A DNA stretch of 64,000 nucleotides, from assembly GCA_005281725.1 (NCBI GenBank), contig SSBO01000001.1, forward strand, positions 8,274,115 through 8,338,114, read 5' to 3'. Shown here piece by piece: positions 1-10,957 of this stretch. The notes beneath the pieces were generated by a model, which saw nothing but the letters and a program-made list of their open reading frames with translations, had not been told where the DNA came from and made no database searches. The stretch is from Wuchereria bancrofti (lineage: Eukaryota > Nematoda > Chromadorea > Rhabditida > Onchocercidae). The position numbers were made by a program, and so were the translations under genes. Every line of letters starts with the position of its first letter. Position 1 is the first letter of the stretch.

Positions 1-127
1 TTTTATTCAAAATCTTGTTTTAATCTATGCTAATTTGAGCTAATTCTTCGCATGTCGCATGTAAAATACTCCTTTACTTTTCCATGGTTCTAATTTTAAA
101 AGTGGATTCGAAAATAAACCAAAATAC

Positions 128-298
128 CCATAGTAATAGCCGAAAAGCAACAACTATTGCCGATCGTGCATTCATCATAATCCCATTTTTTGATTGTTCC
201 GTTAACTTTTCGATAAACCAAACAGTCGTTTGTAAAGTCTATTGACTTCAAAGACGGATTTCGCAATGAACCAAATTGTATTTTAAACAATGTCAACA
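128..298 (-). CDS. Possible internal exon of a gene running off the left edge
   Basis: A 171-base open stretch is preceded on the minus strand by a TTTTAG acceptor and followed by a GTATTT donor. It stays open in one frame (phase 1 at both ends) and codes for about 57 residues. These include a hydrophilic stretch, KWDYDECTIGNSCC, with three cysteines. Composition looks protein-like rather than random. I do not recognise a family, and no matching exon upstream (higher coordinates) was found, so the rest of the gene would lie to the left of the window. It could be a chance open frame. Confidence 0.3.
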
Positions 299-3200
299 CT
301 AAAATCGAATATTACAATTTTTCAAATTAAGGATTACATTAAAAAAAAGCTTTATAATTTAATCTCTGCAGTAAATCCATGAAATCGCAAAGATTATCTT
401 AAGTAATCGTTTACTAATAGTGAATAATTTATTATATTTTCATTTTGACTTCAGAAAAAAAAAAACTAATAATAAGAATAATGATAACAATTAATAATAA
501 TAATAAATAATAATAATGAGCCTATAATTATTGCAAAGTTCATTGTGTCCGTTTCTACAACTGTTTTCAAATTTCAAGCAGTCTGTTATCGATAGCACTT
601 AATTAAAACTGTCCTGCAATTTCGATTTGATCTCGTATAGCAGTTACAATAAAGAAATAAGTAAAGCGATAAATTAAAAATGGAGGTTAAATGAGAGGTG
701 TCAACATGAAGCGAGTATCTAGACTAATCAATTCGTTGAATTTAACGACCAAATTCAACAACTTAAATTTAACAATTAATAAAATTTCAGATACGTAGTT
801 TAATTTGTTTAACAACTATCATTTACAATATTTTCTCAAAGTAATGGTTTTGGAGATGAATTGAAAATCAAAATGAAGTGAAAGTGTGAACTAAAATAAT
901 GAAGTGACATAAAAGCCTATGTTGCATATTTCACCACCGTAGTAAAATAGCAGCAACAGAATGAAATTAAACCTTTATAAGAGTTTAGTGTTAAAAAGAT
1001 GGATGTTGAAAATTGATTTTTGACTTTAGCAGATCATTGATTATGAAGAATTTAAATAACATCAGAAGACATTTTGGGATAAAGGAACTATTTGAAAGTA
1101 TACGCAAAAGGTATAAATGATTGGCATCAAAGCAAGAAAATGGAAGGAAGTACAATTTGATGAGGTCACCCATCCTATGCACAGAGGATATCCATTAGAT
1201 TGCATAATTTATTAGCTCATTCGCTTTATGCAGTCTTTCAATTTATGACATCAATTTATATATTCCTCTTAGTTCACATAGTTATGTTTAAAATTTTATA
1301 AAAAATTAAGACTATTGAAAATTTCAAATATATTCCCGTCACTTTTTAATTCTTCAATATTCTATTGACTTGACCTTTAGGATTTTCAAAATGATTAAAT
1401 AATGCTTAATTTTAACTTCTATTGATAAATTACACCGTTAATTTAACTGATAATTGGTATGATATTAGTCAATTAGTCAATAATTGTAATTTGTAATGCT
1501 TCACTGATAATATGAGAAATATAAAATTAATGTCCAATTAACAGGACTTATTATCATATGGAGAGTAATTAATGAAAACCAATCCGAATAATTAATGACG
1601 ATTTTAACCTACGATCAGAGCTCAAATGAAAAAGAGTAAGCATCAATAATACAACTTAATAGTGTCTTTTTCAGATTATTTTTCTACACGAAGATTTGTC
1701 ACTGCTCTAAACTTTTTAATATTCCACTCTTCTCTATCTTAAATTTGAAATGTTTCTACTTTCAACGGTTTTATTAACTGAAGAGCTGATAAGCCAGATG
1801 ATGAGAAATGAAATGTATCAAATATTTTTAAAAATGCATATAGGAAAGAATTTTCATTCAACCACTTAGATACGTTGAACGTTTTGCTTCTTTTCTCGTT
1901 CATGGCAGTAAAAACATTAGTAATTACAGAATTTTGGAAGTATTTAAATTTAATTTTCCTTTTCTAAACTAATTCATTATGGAACACCAATGTGGGTTGT
2001 ATAATAATTTACCAACCAATCAAGCACAATTCCTCTTAAATGCAATCTTCAATTTCATTCCAAGCAAAACAATCAATTTGATTGATTCGATGGTTTAGAT
2101 CGTTAAAAATTTTGCTTTCTTTAAATTTTCCTTTTAAATTTTCTTGTTAATTTTGCTTTTAAATTTCTTTTTTTTCAAATTTTCATTTTAATTTTGTTAA
2201 TAAAATTCGGTCTTCATTTTTTTAATAAAATTTTTTATGTTCCTTAAGACACCAAAATCCTTTCTTTTTATCTTAATTTTGAAAGTTTACGTGAAATTTT
2301 CTAACCATTTGTTTTTTATTAGAGAATATATAATTTTAAAGCAGCAAAAATGATAAATATTTGATTCGCTTTTATAGGAAATCTTCTTTTGGATTGATTA
2401 ATAATTAAACAATAAACTATAATGCTCGTGTAACAGTTTTTCAAAAATTGAAGTGCGTTAAAGCCAATCGCTTTGCATATTTTGTCATTCAATCCATCAC
2501 CAACATCCACATTTTCTCAATTATACATGTACAATTTCTCCATCGGTGATATTTTTTAATAAATAAAATTGAAATTTTTTATTGTCAGTAGTATCGACAT
2601 TAAATCATTTTTCTTCCTAAGGCTATTAGCTTTAATTTTCATTTGTAATAATTCAGAGAAGCAAAGAAAAAAGTTTAATAAAGTACTTACTTTTATTTGT
2701 CATCATTTCAGTTCTCAATTACAAAAAGAGCATTGAAAGCCTAAAATTTTTATAATTCATTTGGCTAATTCGATCACTAACACTTGCTGATTTGCTATTA
2801 TCTCAAAGTTAAATCCGTGAATTGTCCAAATTGGTAATTTCTTCATATAAGAATAGATTAATAAAAAATTTAAAAGTTAATAGACTAATAAAAATTTTAA
2901 GAGTTAGTAGATTAATAAAATTGTTTCTAATCACTTCATATTTAGTTCCAATTAAACTCAAAAATACAATTTCAATTATCAAACTTATTAATTCTTAAGA
3001 AAAAATCGTGTTTATAGAATTCGTTGAATTAGTGCATGAAGAAATTAATCAAAAAAAGGAAAGAAAGTAATCTGAATTAAAATAGAAGAAGCAAATAGTG
3101 ATAAGTTCAGTTTCTAGAGATAGTCCAGAATGCTGCATTAAGGATAGTCCAGAATTGTGAACACTGGAAATTGAGTGAAGTTCTCTAACAACGATCATCA

Positions 3201-4298
3201 TGTTCTACTCGGAAAAGTTTTGTGATCTCTATGCACTGTTACAATTGTCTTTCTGATTTCGTTTTACTTCCTGTTATTAAATTTCTTTCCAAGAAACAAC
3301 ATTCTGTTGTTTTTCCCATTTTTTTTTTGGATATTTTTTATTGTGAAACAATTTTATAACTCCATTTCCTACCATCATTTTACATCGTTAATTGCAAAAT
3401 TTTTAATTCAAACAAAATTTTAAGAGTCAAAAATTTCTATTATTTAGGAAGTTTTTTGAATGAATTGCAATACATTATTTGTAACATATCTTTTAAGCAA
3501 TGCTTTATATTAGTTGTGTCATTTTTCTGAGGTACTGTTTCATTTTAAAATGCAAGTGTTGACTGGAATGAAATTTGAAGAATATATGAGCAATTTTAAA
3601 AATAATAGGAAATGATGTCTTGAAATAAAATTTAGTTTGGCGCCGTATGCTGATAAAACGAATGCAACAAGTTTCGACACTAAAATTTCATTTTTTTCTG
3701 ATTTGTTTTTGGTTGTAAATTTTGCGCAAATATCGTTGTGTTTCATTGTTGCATGCAATGTCCTCATTTAAACATATCTAAGATATTCTCTGTTTTTTAG
3801 GAATTTTAAATTTTATTTTGTTCTCTTTCTCCTCATTTCAAGCCGTTTTCGTGTGCTGCTCTTCGATAAGCTTGAAAATCATCATTCATACAGGAAAGAT
3901 AGTTATCTCGAAGAATTTCTTTCTTGCTTTTCTGTTTATCCTTCTTTTATTAATTTTTTTAATGCGTGGAAACTTTTCAAACAAATTTCTTCTAATTTTC
4001 TACGAAAAAAAATTTTCTCTTTCAATAAATTAATTGCTGAAATTTTAAGCTATGGCCAGTGATTGTCGAAATCTTAACCTGTGGCCAGTTTTTTCGGAAT
4101 TCTTAGATTATGCAAATGTCATCAAAATTGATAATCCTGCCGAAGTATTGTGACTACAGTACCATGTGTTGGCCTTTAACCTATTAACTTAAACTGCTAT
4201 CATTTCATCTATAGCTCCTTTTTTCTGTGATTCACAATTCATTTAGCATTGGTTGCTTTATGATCTGCATAAAGTAACACTGTAATAATGCTACGAAT
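299..4298. other. AT-rich intergenic DNA, no gene seen
   Basis: About 4 kb without a supportable gene. Open frames near 1.0-1.2 kb, 2.3-2.5 kb and 3.5-4.06 kb lack paired splice sites, recognisable motifs or neighbouring exons and look accidental. An AAT-type microsatellite lies at about 467-518. An AATAAA on the minus strand at 4299-4304, about 210 bases past the stop of the BTB gene, is a candidate polyadenylation signal marking the right edge of this gap. Confidence 0.6.
467..518. repeat. AAT/AATA microsatellite
   Basis: About 50 bases of taat/aataa units with a few interruptions. Simple-sequence repeat in intergenic DNA. Confidence 0.8.
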
Positions 4299-4304
4299 TT
4301 TATT
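4299..4304 (-). promoter_or_regulatory. Candidate polyadenylation signal of the BTB gene
   Basis: AATAAA on the minus strand about 210 bases downstream of the BTB gene stop codon. In such AT-rich DNA the hexamer is common by chance, so this is only a candidate. Confidence 0.35.
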
Positions 4305-4515
4305 TAATACTGAAATACACAAATATCTAATTGATGAATGCTTGTAATAAAATTTTGTAGTTTGAATCTGTTATTTATAAGGAATCCACGCCGCATGAAT
4401 TGAATCCAATCTATCGAAAAGATGCAGTAGCAGGCTGGAGCTAAAAATTAGTAAAGTTCAAAAGTTTAAGAACGAAATCTTAAAAATCCAATCAATTAAA
4501 ACGGATGATCAAGAA

Positions 4516-6430
4516 TCAGGCCCGTACCAAAGTGTAAAATTGCGCATTAATCCAATTACAGTCAACATTCGGATTTCTGCGTGGCGATGGCGCATCGGTT
4601 ATAGGCCATATATCCTGACCGTATAGATGACGTTCACTTTGCCACAATCCATAAGCACAATTTTGCTCGAAACAAAGGCGCAACTCCTCATTATCTATAC
4701 ACTGAATATCTTGATGCATCTGAAAATAATTTTTTGTATTTTATAATTTATGAAAAGTTTCAAAGTTTTTCAAAAAATTTAAATTGTTTCTGTTTAAGAT
4801 GACATCTATTTTAAGATGACAGTATTTTGGGAAATTTTTTCCAATCATTTGGAAAAAATTTCCCAAAATTTTTATACTAAATGATGTAAATAATTTTATC
4901 AGTAAGCATTAATAATTTAAAAAGTTCCTTATTATTTTATTACATACCCGCATAAGTGTTTCATTACCACAATTGTATCGGATAACATTCAGCAAACTTT
5001 GCATATTCACATGTGCTTCACGACGAAAATAATACATCAAAGCGATACGTAGAACATCACATTCCGAACGGACCGGTAAATTGTCACGTTTCAGTAACTC
5101 TTCCACAGCTGCTTGATCCAGTTGTGCAAATCGTAGATCCAAAACTGCCTCAAATTAAAAGTAGACAAAGAGATGGGAGAAATAGGTAATACTTAATGTG
5201 AAATAATCAATAATTTCGAAATCTTAGTTAAAATATAGCTATAACTTTCGGATTTGGCATACCTCTTCCAAAGAACGCATCACATAACTGAGCACAAAAT
5301 CTTTTGCTCGAAGTGATAAGTCAGATTGTCGATGACAGCTTATATTCCAACAATCCAATAAACAGTTATGATCAGCTGCTTTTTGAATGATAAATTTTTC
5401 AATTATTGCTCTCATTGATGGTATCTATTAAAATGAGCATTCAATATTTTTCATATTTATGCAATTACAACAGATTTTAATTTCAAAATAAAAGATTTAA
5501 TTTCTTACTCTAAATTTTTTTTTAATAAAACGAACCTGAAGTTTACAGCACAAGGCTAGAAGTTCAGGAATTTCAGCCAATGAACATGGTAGGATACCAC
5601 TGTAGAAGAAATTAATCATACGACGAATAGCGTTGGCATCATAATTGGTGAGGTGATCGATGATCAATGTCACAGGTTTCTTTTGTGCTTTCATTTCTTT
5701 TAAATATTGTCGACGAAAATATCCGGAATGAGCTGTTGCTATTTCCGAATGAATCATTATCGTACTGTTGTCACTAAGCTAAAAAACAAACAAACAAAAG
5801 TTTAATTATATATTTACTATCATTATTGTGGAAATTGTACTTTATGAAATTTATGATTAATCAACTCTTTAATTTCAACACATCTCTCAAAATCACGAGA
5901 GATTTTTCAATTTATGATAAGAAATTTTTCTTTTATTTCTTTATTTCTATTTTATTAAGTTTAAGCACAGATTTACCACCAAATATTTGATAATAAATTT
6001 AATCTAAGTTATATTCATCAATCATAAGCGATTAGTATAATAAACGTATTAATGATTAATTTCAAAAGGATGTCTAAATTCGAAGTACATCGAATATATT
6101 TTAAAAGAAGTACCTTAATGGAAATATCCGCTTTTGGTTTCTCATTCGAAGATTGAATATAATCCAAATAATGCGACAGCTTAAAATAAAAATTCTATTC
6201 CATGTAACAGTGCTTTCATCTATTATATTTCCTGTTTAAATCAAAATTTTATCTAAATAAACTTTGAAAATTTTTGCTAATAACATAAAAATAAAACAAT
6301 TATTTTTCAATTACCAATATTAATTTTACCATGAATAATTGAAAAAAAAAGATGACACCTTAGCTTGATGTGCAAGTAAGTGGAATCTATCTGGATTCCA
6401 CGTTAATCGATATTGATTTTGTTGAAGCAT
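4516..6430 (-). CDS. BTB/POZ-BACK domain protein
   Basis: Six exons assemble without a frame break: 6430-6359, 6179-6114, 5778-5536, 5424-5263, 5148-4948 and 4719-4516, giving 315 residues. Every exon is a whole number of codons (phase-0 introns throughout), which is good internal support. The start is an ATG at 6430 (MLQQNQYRLTWNP). Residues about 41-127 read as a BTB fold: a beta-strand start ADISIKLSDNSTIMIHSEI, then AHSGYFRR, then IRRMINFFYSGILPCSLAEI and ELLALCCKLQ. Residues about 128-248 are helical and resemble a BACK domain (LDCWNISCHRQSDLSLRAKD, DLRFAQLDQAAVEELLKRDN). No Kelch repeats follow; the last 67 residues are unassigned. BTB proteins usually dimerise and many bind Cullin-3, but this role is inferred from the family. 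The intron before exon 5 ends in TTTGAG instead of the usual TTTCAG. Subfamily not determined. Confidence 0.8.
4824..4869. repeat. Perfect inverted repeat (21-bp arms, 4-nt loop) in BTB gene intron
   Basis: The left arm begins ATTTTGGGAAATTT and the right arm ends AAATTTCCCAAAAT. All 21 positions pair around a tcat loop. It lies in the last intron of the BTB gene. Just upstream (4796-4828) a 17-base unit aagatgac(a/g)t... is repeated twice in tandem. Confidence 0.9.
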
Positions 6431-7696
6431 TTCTCAATTCTTGATTCTTGTCTTTTTTTAATGAAAATATAATAAACGAATACTTTCCTACGGCAACTGT
6501 ATTGGAATTTATTAGAGAACTTCTTTTGCAAGAAATTAAATTTGAAATGAAAAGACATATGTTAAACGCAGAATATTTTTCACAGAAACTTAATAGTGAT
6601 TTGAAAGATTGAAATTGTTATCATTTCTAACTTTTAATTGCATTACTTTTTAGGAACGAAAAAGAAATAGAAAGCAACCGTACAACGATATTACACTTCA
6701 GCCGAATGAATAACTGTTTGTGAAGTTAATAAAATTTTGAACCAGTCTTTAAATAGTACATATTTTTGCATATTTGATTTTTGCATAAAAGAAAAGAAAA
6801 ACGGATTCAAATTTACGTAAAAGTTGCGATCTTGATTTAAAACTTTTTATGCACAAATTAAAGCTAAATAACTCGATCATCATTTTTTGGAATTTTGCTT
6901 AATTTTTATATCGTATTTCATAATTTTTAAACCACTGGAATTAATTATTAGTTCGGAAAGCTCTAACATAATTTTCAAAAAAAAAAATGTATAATAATTA
7001 ATTAAAAAGTTATCAAAGATAGAACTAAATATTTTTAATAAGATTAAAAAATGAGGAATGGTGAAGTGAACTACACATATAAAAAATATTGTTGTGCAAG
7101 ATAGCAAGTAATTTTTAATTCTTTTTAACTTTTATTGCCATTAACTTTATGCCAAATATTTAATCCAAAAAAGTATTGATGTAAACATAATTGCCAGATT
7201 CTTTGGTGCTAAAGCTATATTTAAATGGAAAAGAAAAAGATATGTTTAAGCTTCAAATCATATCTCAGATATTTTTTTACTCTTTCTCCGATACCGAATG
7301 TGAAAAAAAAAAAAAGGTGACTAATAAATAACTTTTTCATAAGATGTTTTACTAATGATACTTTCTAATGGTTCCAAGAATTGAATGCAGTAATTTGTAA
7401 TTTAGTAAAGATTAATCTTTATGCCAGCATTAAATTACAATAAAGCAATTAAAAATTGTAAAAAATCGAACACAATTAACAAATTGTTAGATTTAAACCG
7501 TAAATTCATTAATTTGGATTTTTCCTGAAGTAAAAATTCATAATCAAACAAAAATTCAAAAAAAAAAAGAAAATGCAGCTTCGCACTTAGATGTTTTGAA
7601 TTAATTTTAATTGATTTTGAAATATTTCAAAACAAATTTTAACTAATAAAATAATTAATTTAAAATATCCATATCTGTTGAAATTTATCGCCACAT
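6431..7696. other. Intergenic gap between membrane-protein gene and BTB gene
   Basis: About 1.3 kb between two minus-strand genes. No exon with consistent splice sites was found; an open frame at 6880-7107 is lysine/phenylalanine-rich low-complexity and is not supported. It contains a compound palindrome at 7395-7440. Promoter elements of the BTB gene must lie near 6.4-6.6 kb, but none is distinct. Confidence 0.6.
7395..7440. repeat. Nested palindrome downstream of the membrane-protein gene
   Basis: A perfect 16-base palindrome (TAAAGATTAATCTTTA, 7406-7421) is flanked by 10-base arms TTGTAATTTA (7395-7404) and TAAATTACAA (7431-7440) that are exact reverse complements. The whole could fold as a two-step hairpin. 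Chance palindromes are easier in AT-rich DNA, but the nested arrangement is notable. Confidence 0.75.
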
Positions 7697-10600
7697 TTAT
7701 ATAGTGCTTAAATTTGTACTCTCATTGCTAATAGATTTACTTCCAATTCGGGACTTTGTTGTACTCATAGATAATCCTGCAATCAAAAAAATTAAAATTT
7801 GACTCGTTCACAATCATCAATTTAGTCTATTTTACATTTGTTATCTTATGTGCAGCGACTGTTTGCTATTTGAAATGAAATTAACTGTGTTCATAGATTT
7901 TAAACTGACTTCCATTCTACTTTCTTTGCTAATTTAAAATATAATTTCATTGAATTTCAAATAGAAAATTTAAAACTTTACAACAAAAGAAAAGAAATAG
8001 AAGAAATTAGGTAGATTAATTGACCTTCTATGGTCATTTTATCTTTATCTTTTGTTTTACTTCTTTCCTTAGCTGTACGAATCCTTGATATACCAATGGC
8101 TAATTCCAATATTGCAACAATTGTAAGTATTACTATCACAATCGCCATAATTATCAGTAACATCGGAAATCTAGTTTTTTTTTATATTTAGAAAATTATT
8201 ATAAACTTTTTTAAAAGTAATCATAAATTTTTTTAAAAAATAATCAAATTCATTATAAAGTATTCATAAATTTCGAAATTTAATAAAGTCATACAACATT
8301 TATTATTTTATAAAGAAAAAGAAAATTTATACAAAACAATCAAATTTTTTTTTTAAATTAAATATTGTTACTAGTATTTCAGTATTAAAGTTCTTCCTCT
8401 TTTTTTTTGCGTAAGATTAAATTATAAATAAATATTCTTACTGGCCACATTGAAAGAATATCATATGCTGTAAATGTTTGAATGCAGCTGTTTTAATTAC
8501 TTCCATATCATCATCTGGTACCAATTCACAATCCAAATTAATTCCCAATATATTACACTTATTTAAGCAATCATCTTGAGCATACAAATATCGTTGTTGT
8601 TGAAAGGATGCTTTTCGTAATAATTGTTGAAATACTTCTTCTGATTCCAACACTCTAATTTTTACATTTTTTAGTAATTTATTTTGTTCACCACAATATG
8701 CACCTGATTCTTCTTGCTGTAAATTATTGAATGAATTTTATATATATATATATTTATAAATTGATGTAAATTAACTGATAAATAAAACTTATTCTCTCTT
8801 TCCTTCTCCCCCTCTCTATCTCTACTTCTCTCTTTTTTAAAAAAACAAAAAATTTTACATAAAATTGTTAAAATATTGATTAGAATTTGTTATTAACTGC
8901 AAAAATTGATGTTTTCAACGGATCATACAATAATGGATTGAGTTGCTGTTTAATATGCGGTTTATTACGAAGCAATTTATTAAGAATCACAGCATTATTG
9001 CGAAAATGAATTGCTGAGATACTTTCACAATTATTTGATGCACACTGAAAATTGGGTGGAATATTGAGAAATATGCAAATAATTAATAAATTTACGGAAA
9101 TAAAGTTGTCAATAATTGTTTAGAAATTTGCATTTGATAATATATTACAGTACTTATGATTAATTATTATATTATAAACTTATAAAACTGTTAATGAAAA
9201 TTTTTATTAATTGTAAAAATTTTAAATACATTACATTCAAAAAAAATTTAGACTACATTAATTGAAATTTTTATATTTTATAATGCTTTGCGTTACAATA
9301 TCAATACTGTTTATTAGAAATATATTAATTTTTATATAATAATTTTTTGTATTTTCCTAACTAAAAATGGTGAAACAGTATATATTGCTTAACAGAATTC
9401 TACAAAAATTTCATTTTATGATGATAATTGCAGAAGTTTGAAAAAAATTATCTTTTTGAATAACCTAAAACTTCTAAAATGATAAAAGTAATGATTTCGA
9501 ATGATACAATAAATTATAATCGCAAATGAGCGATTCCATTGTTGTTTTTTTTCGGTAATTTTGTTAGAAATATTTTGAAACTTAGCTTACTTTTTTAAAA
9601 TATTTATGAAATAATGCAGCAATAACTACCATCACATTCTAACCTTTTCATTTCTGCAAGCTTTTAATGTTGTACAGATAGTATGATTCCTTGTATACAC
9701 TATACAATTTCTCTAAAATGATTAGTTTTTATTTCAGTTAATCTAACATTTATACATTTATATGTTAATTATCATATCAGTAAACATACATTATTTTCAT
9801 GATGGATACTTATTATCATATTAATGAATAGATAGTATCTTCCATTTAAACATTTATAATCTCATAGTAGATAACATCTATATATCATATAGAAAGCATA
9901 TATCATCTCATCAAATACTCATAATAGCAGTGTATAACTCTGACATGAATTGAGAGATTTGACGCATTCGTTTCGAACGAAGGTAACATGATAATAAATG
10001 TTATCCAAAAATATTGCGATCTCATTTCCTAAAAATTAATTTAATTCTCTTTCAGCAGCTTACGCAACACCAATACTAGCGCATTTTTCGTTCAACTCAT
10101 CCTTTTATTTATGTTTTCAAACCTTCAAAGGTTTAAAACTTTTTTATGTAAATTTTAAGACTTAGGAAAGAACATCTTGAACTTTCTGAAAATTTTAAAT
10201 TTTTTAAGTACTTCGGAAATGTCACGCAAATTTTTGCAATTATTTCAAAAATAAATGAAAAAAGAAAAATTTTCATTTTCGATTTGATATCGTGATATTA
10301 GAAATGTCAATGTTAATAACAAAATACGAAAATTTAGAAGTGTGTCAGAGTGTGTCAAAATATTTCGTGTTAACTGATAAAAGATAAATTAATTTTAATT
10401 GAGAATTGAACTACAGTTTCGTTTATAAATTTAAACGAATAAATAAATGTAAATAAATGGTTTAAGAGAATATTCAGAAGAACTGCATTAAGAAATTTAA
10501 TAATGTTGCAATGAAGTTCAGTATCAGATGTTCCCTCACTTGCATTTACTGAGATTTTATTCTAAATTTTAACAAAAAGCATTCAGTTGAAAATATTACT

Positions 10601-10702
10601 GGCAATTTTTTCAGTTCTTCTAGATTCCGGCAAGTAATCAACAGGACCTGAATCATGTCGTCTCAATAAGATGATAGGGAAATACATTAGTAGTTGATAC
10701 AT
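7697..10702 (-). CDS. Single-pass membrane protein with cysteine-rich ectodomain, family unknown
   Basis: Six exons keep frame: 10702-10600, 9699-9644, 9044-8898, 8716-8442, 8170-8025 and 7776-7697, giving 268 residues and a TAA stop. The first two exons are the least certain; they were chosen because their phases (1, then 0) fit and because the first gives a hydrophobic start, MYQLLMYFPIILL, that could act as a signal sequence or anchor. The middle holds about nine cysteines (for example TICTTLKACRNEKCASNNCE, SGAYCGEQN, DDCLNKCN, NLDCE, FFQCGQ). Then comes one clear membrane helix (MLLIIMAIVIVILTIVAILE), followed by a basic stop-transfer tail (RIRTAKERSKTKDKDK) and a Ser/Thr-rich end. This layout suggests an extracellular disulfide-bonded domain and a short cytoplasmic tail (inference). 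I do not recognise the family. It is transcribed away from POLR3E. Confidence 0.62.
8737..8760. repeat. AT dinucleotide repeat
   Basis: Short (TA)n tract in an intron of the membrane-protein gene, just upstream (in transcript sense) of its fourth coding exon. Confidence 0.75.
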
Positions 10703-10957
10703 GATCGCTTGAAATTCACGTGTGGCTAGTTTCACTCCAGCAAAGAACTATTTTTTACTCTTTTTCTCTAGCGGCCGTATTATCTCGCTACTCTCTCATT
10801 GCCTCAATCTTCCAAGAGTACTTTATTATTTCTCTTTGAAAATATAGTAGTTAAATTGCAAAATTATCCAAGAAATGGATATTTGCAAATGGTTTTCACG
10901 TGAGTGGTACCTAACATGTGGTAACAGTCTAGCCTGAATTATGGTGTATTTCAGGTC
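10703..10957. promoter_or_regulatory. Head-to-head bidirectional promoter region with two CACGTG boxes
   Basis: Only 255 bases separate the start codons of the membrane-protein gene (minus) and the POLR3E gene (plus). The interval has two identical TTCACGTG sequences, with CACGTG at 10717-10722 and 10897-10902, and a GCGGCCG-like GC patch near 10771. CACGTG is the palindromic E-box bound by bHLH factors of the MYC/MAX and TFEB types (known for the motif). Its use here is inferred. A pyrimidine-rich tract followed by tcag (10941-10954) just before the POLR3E ATG could be a spliced-leader trans-splice acceptor, as is common in nematodes. Confidence 0.55.
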
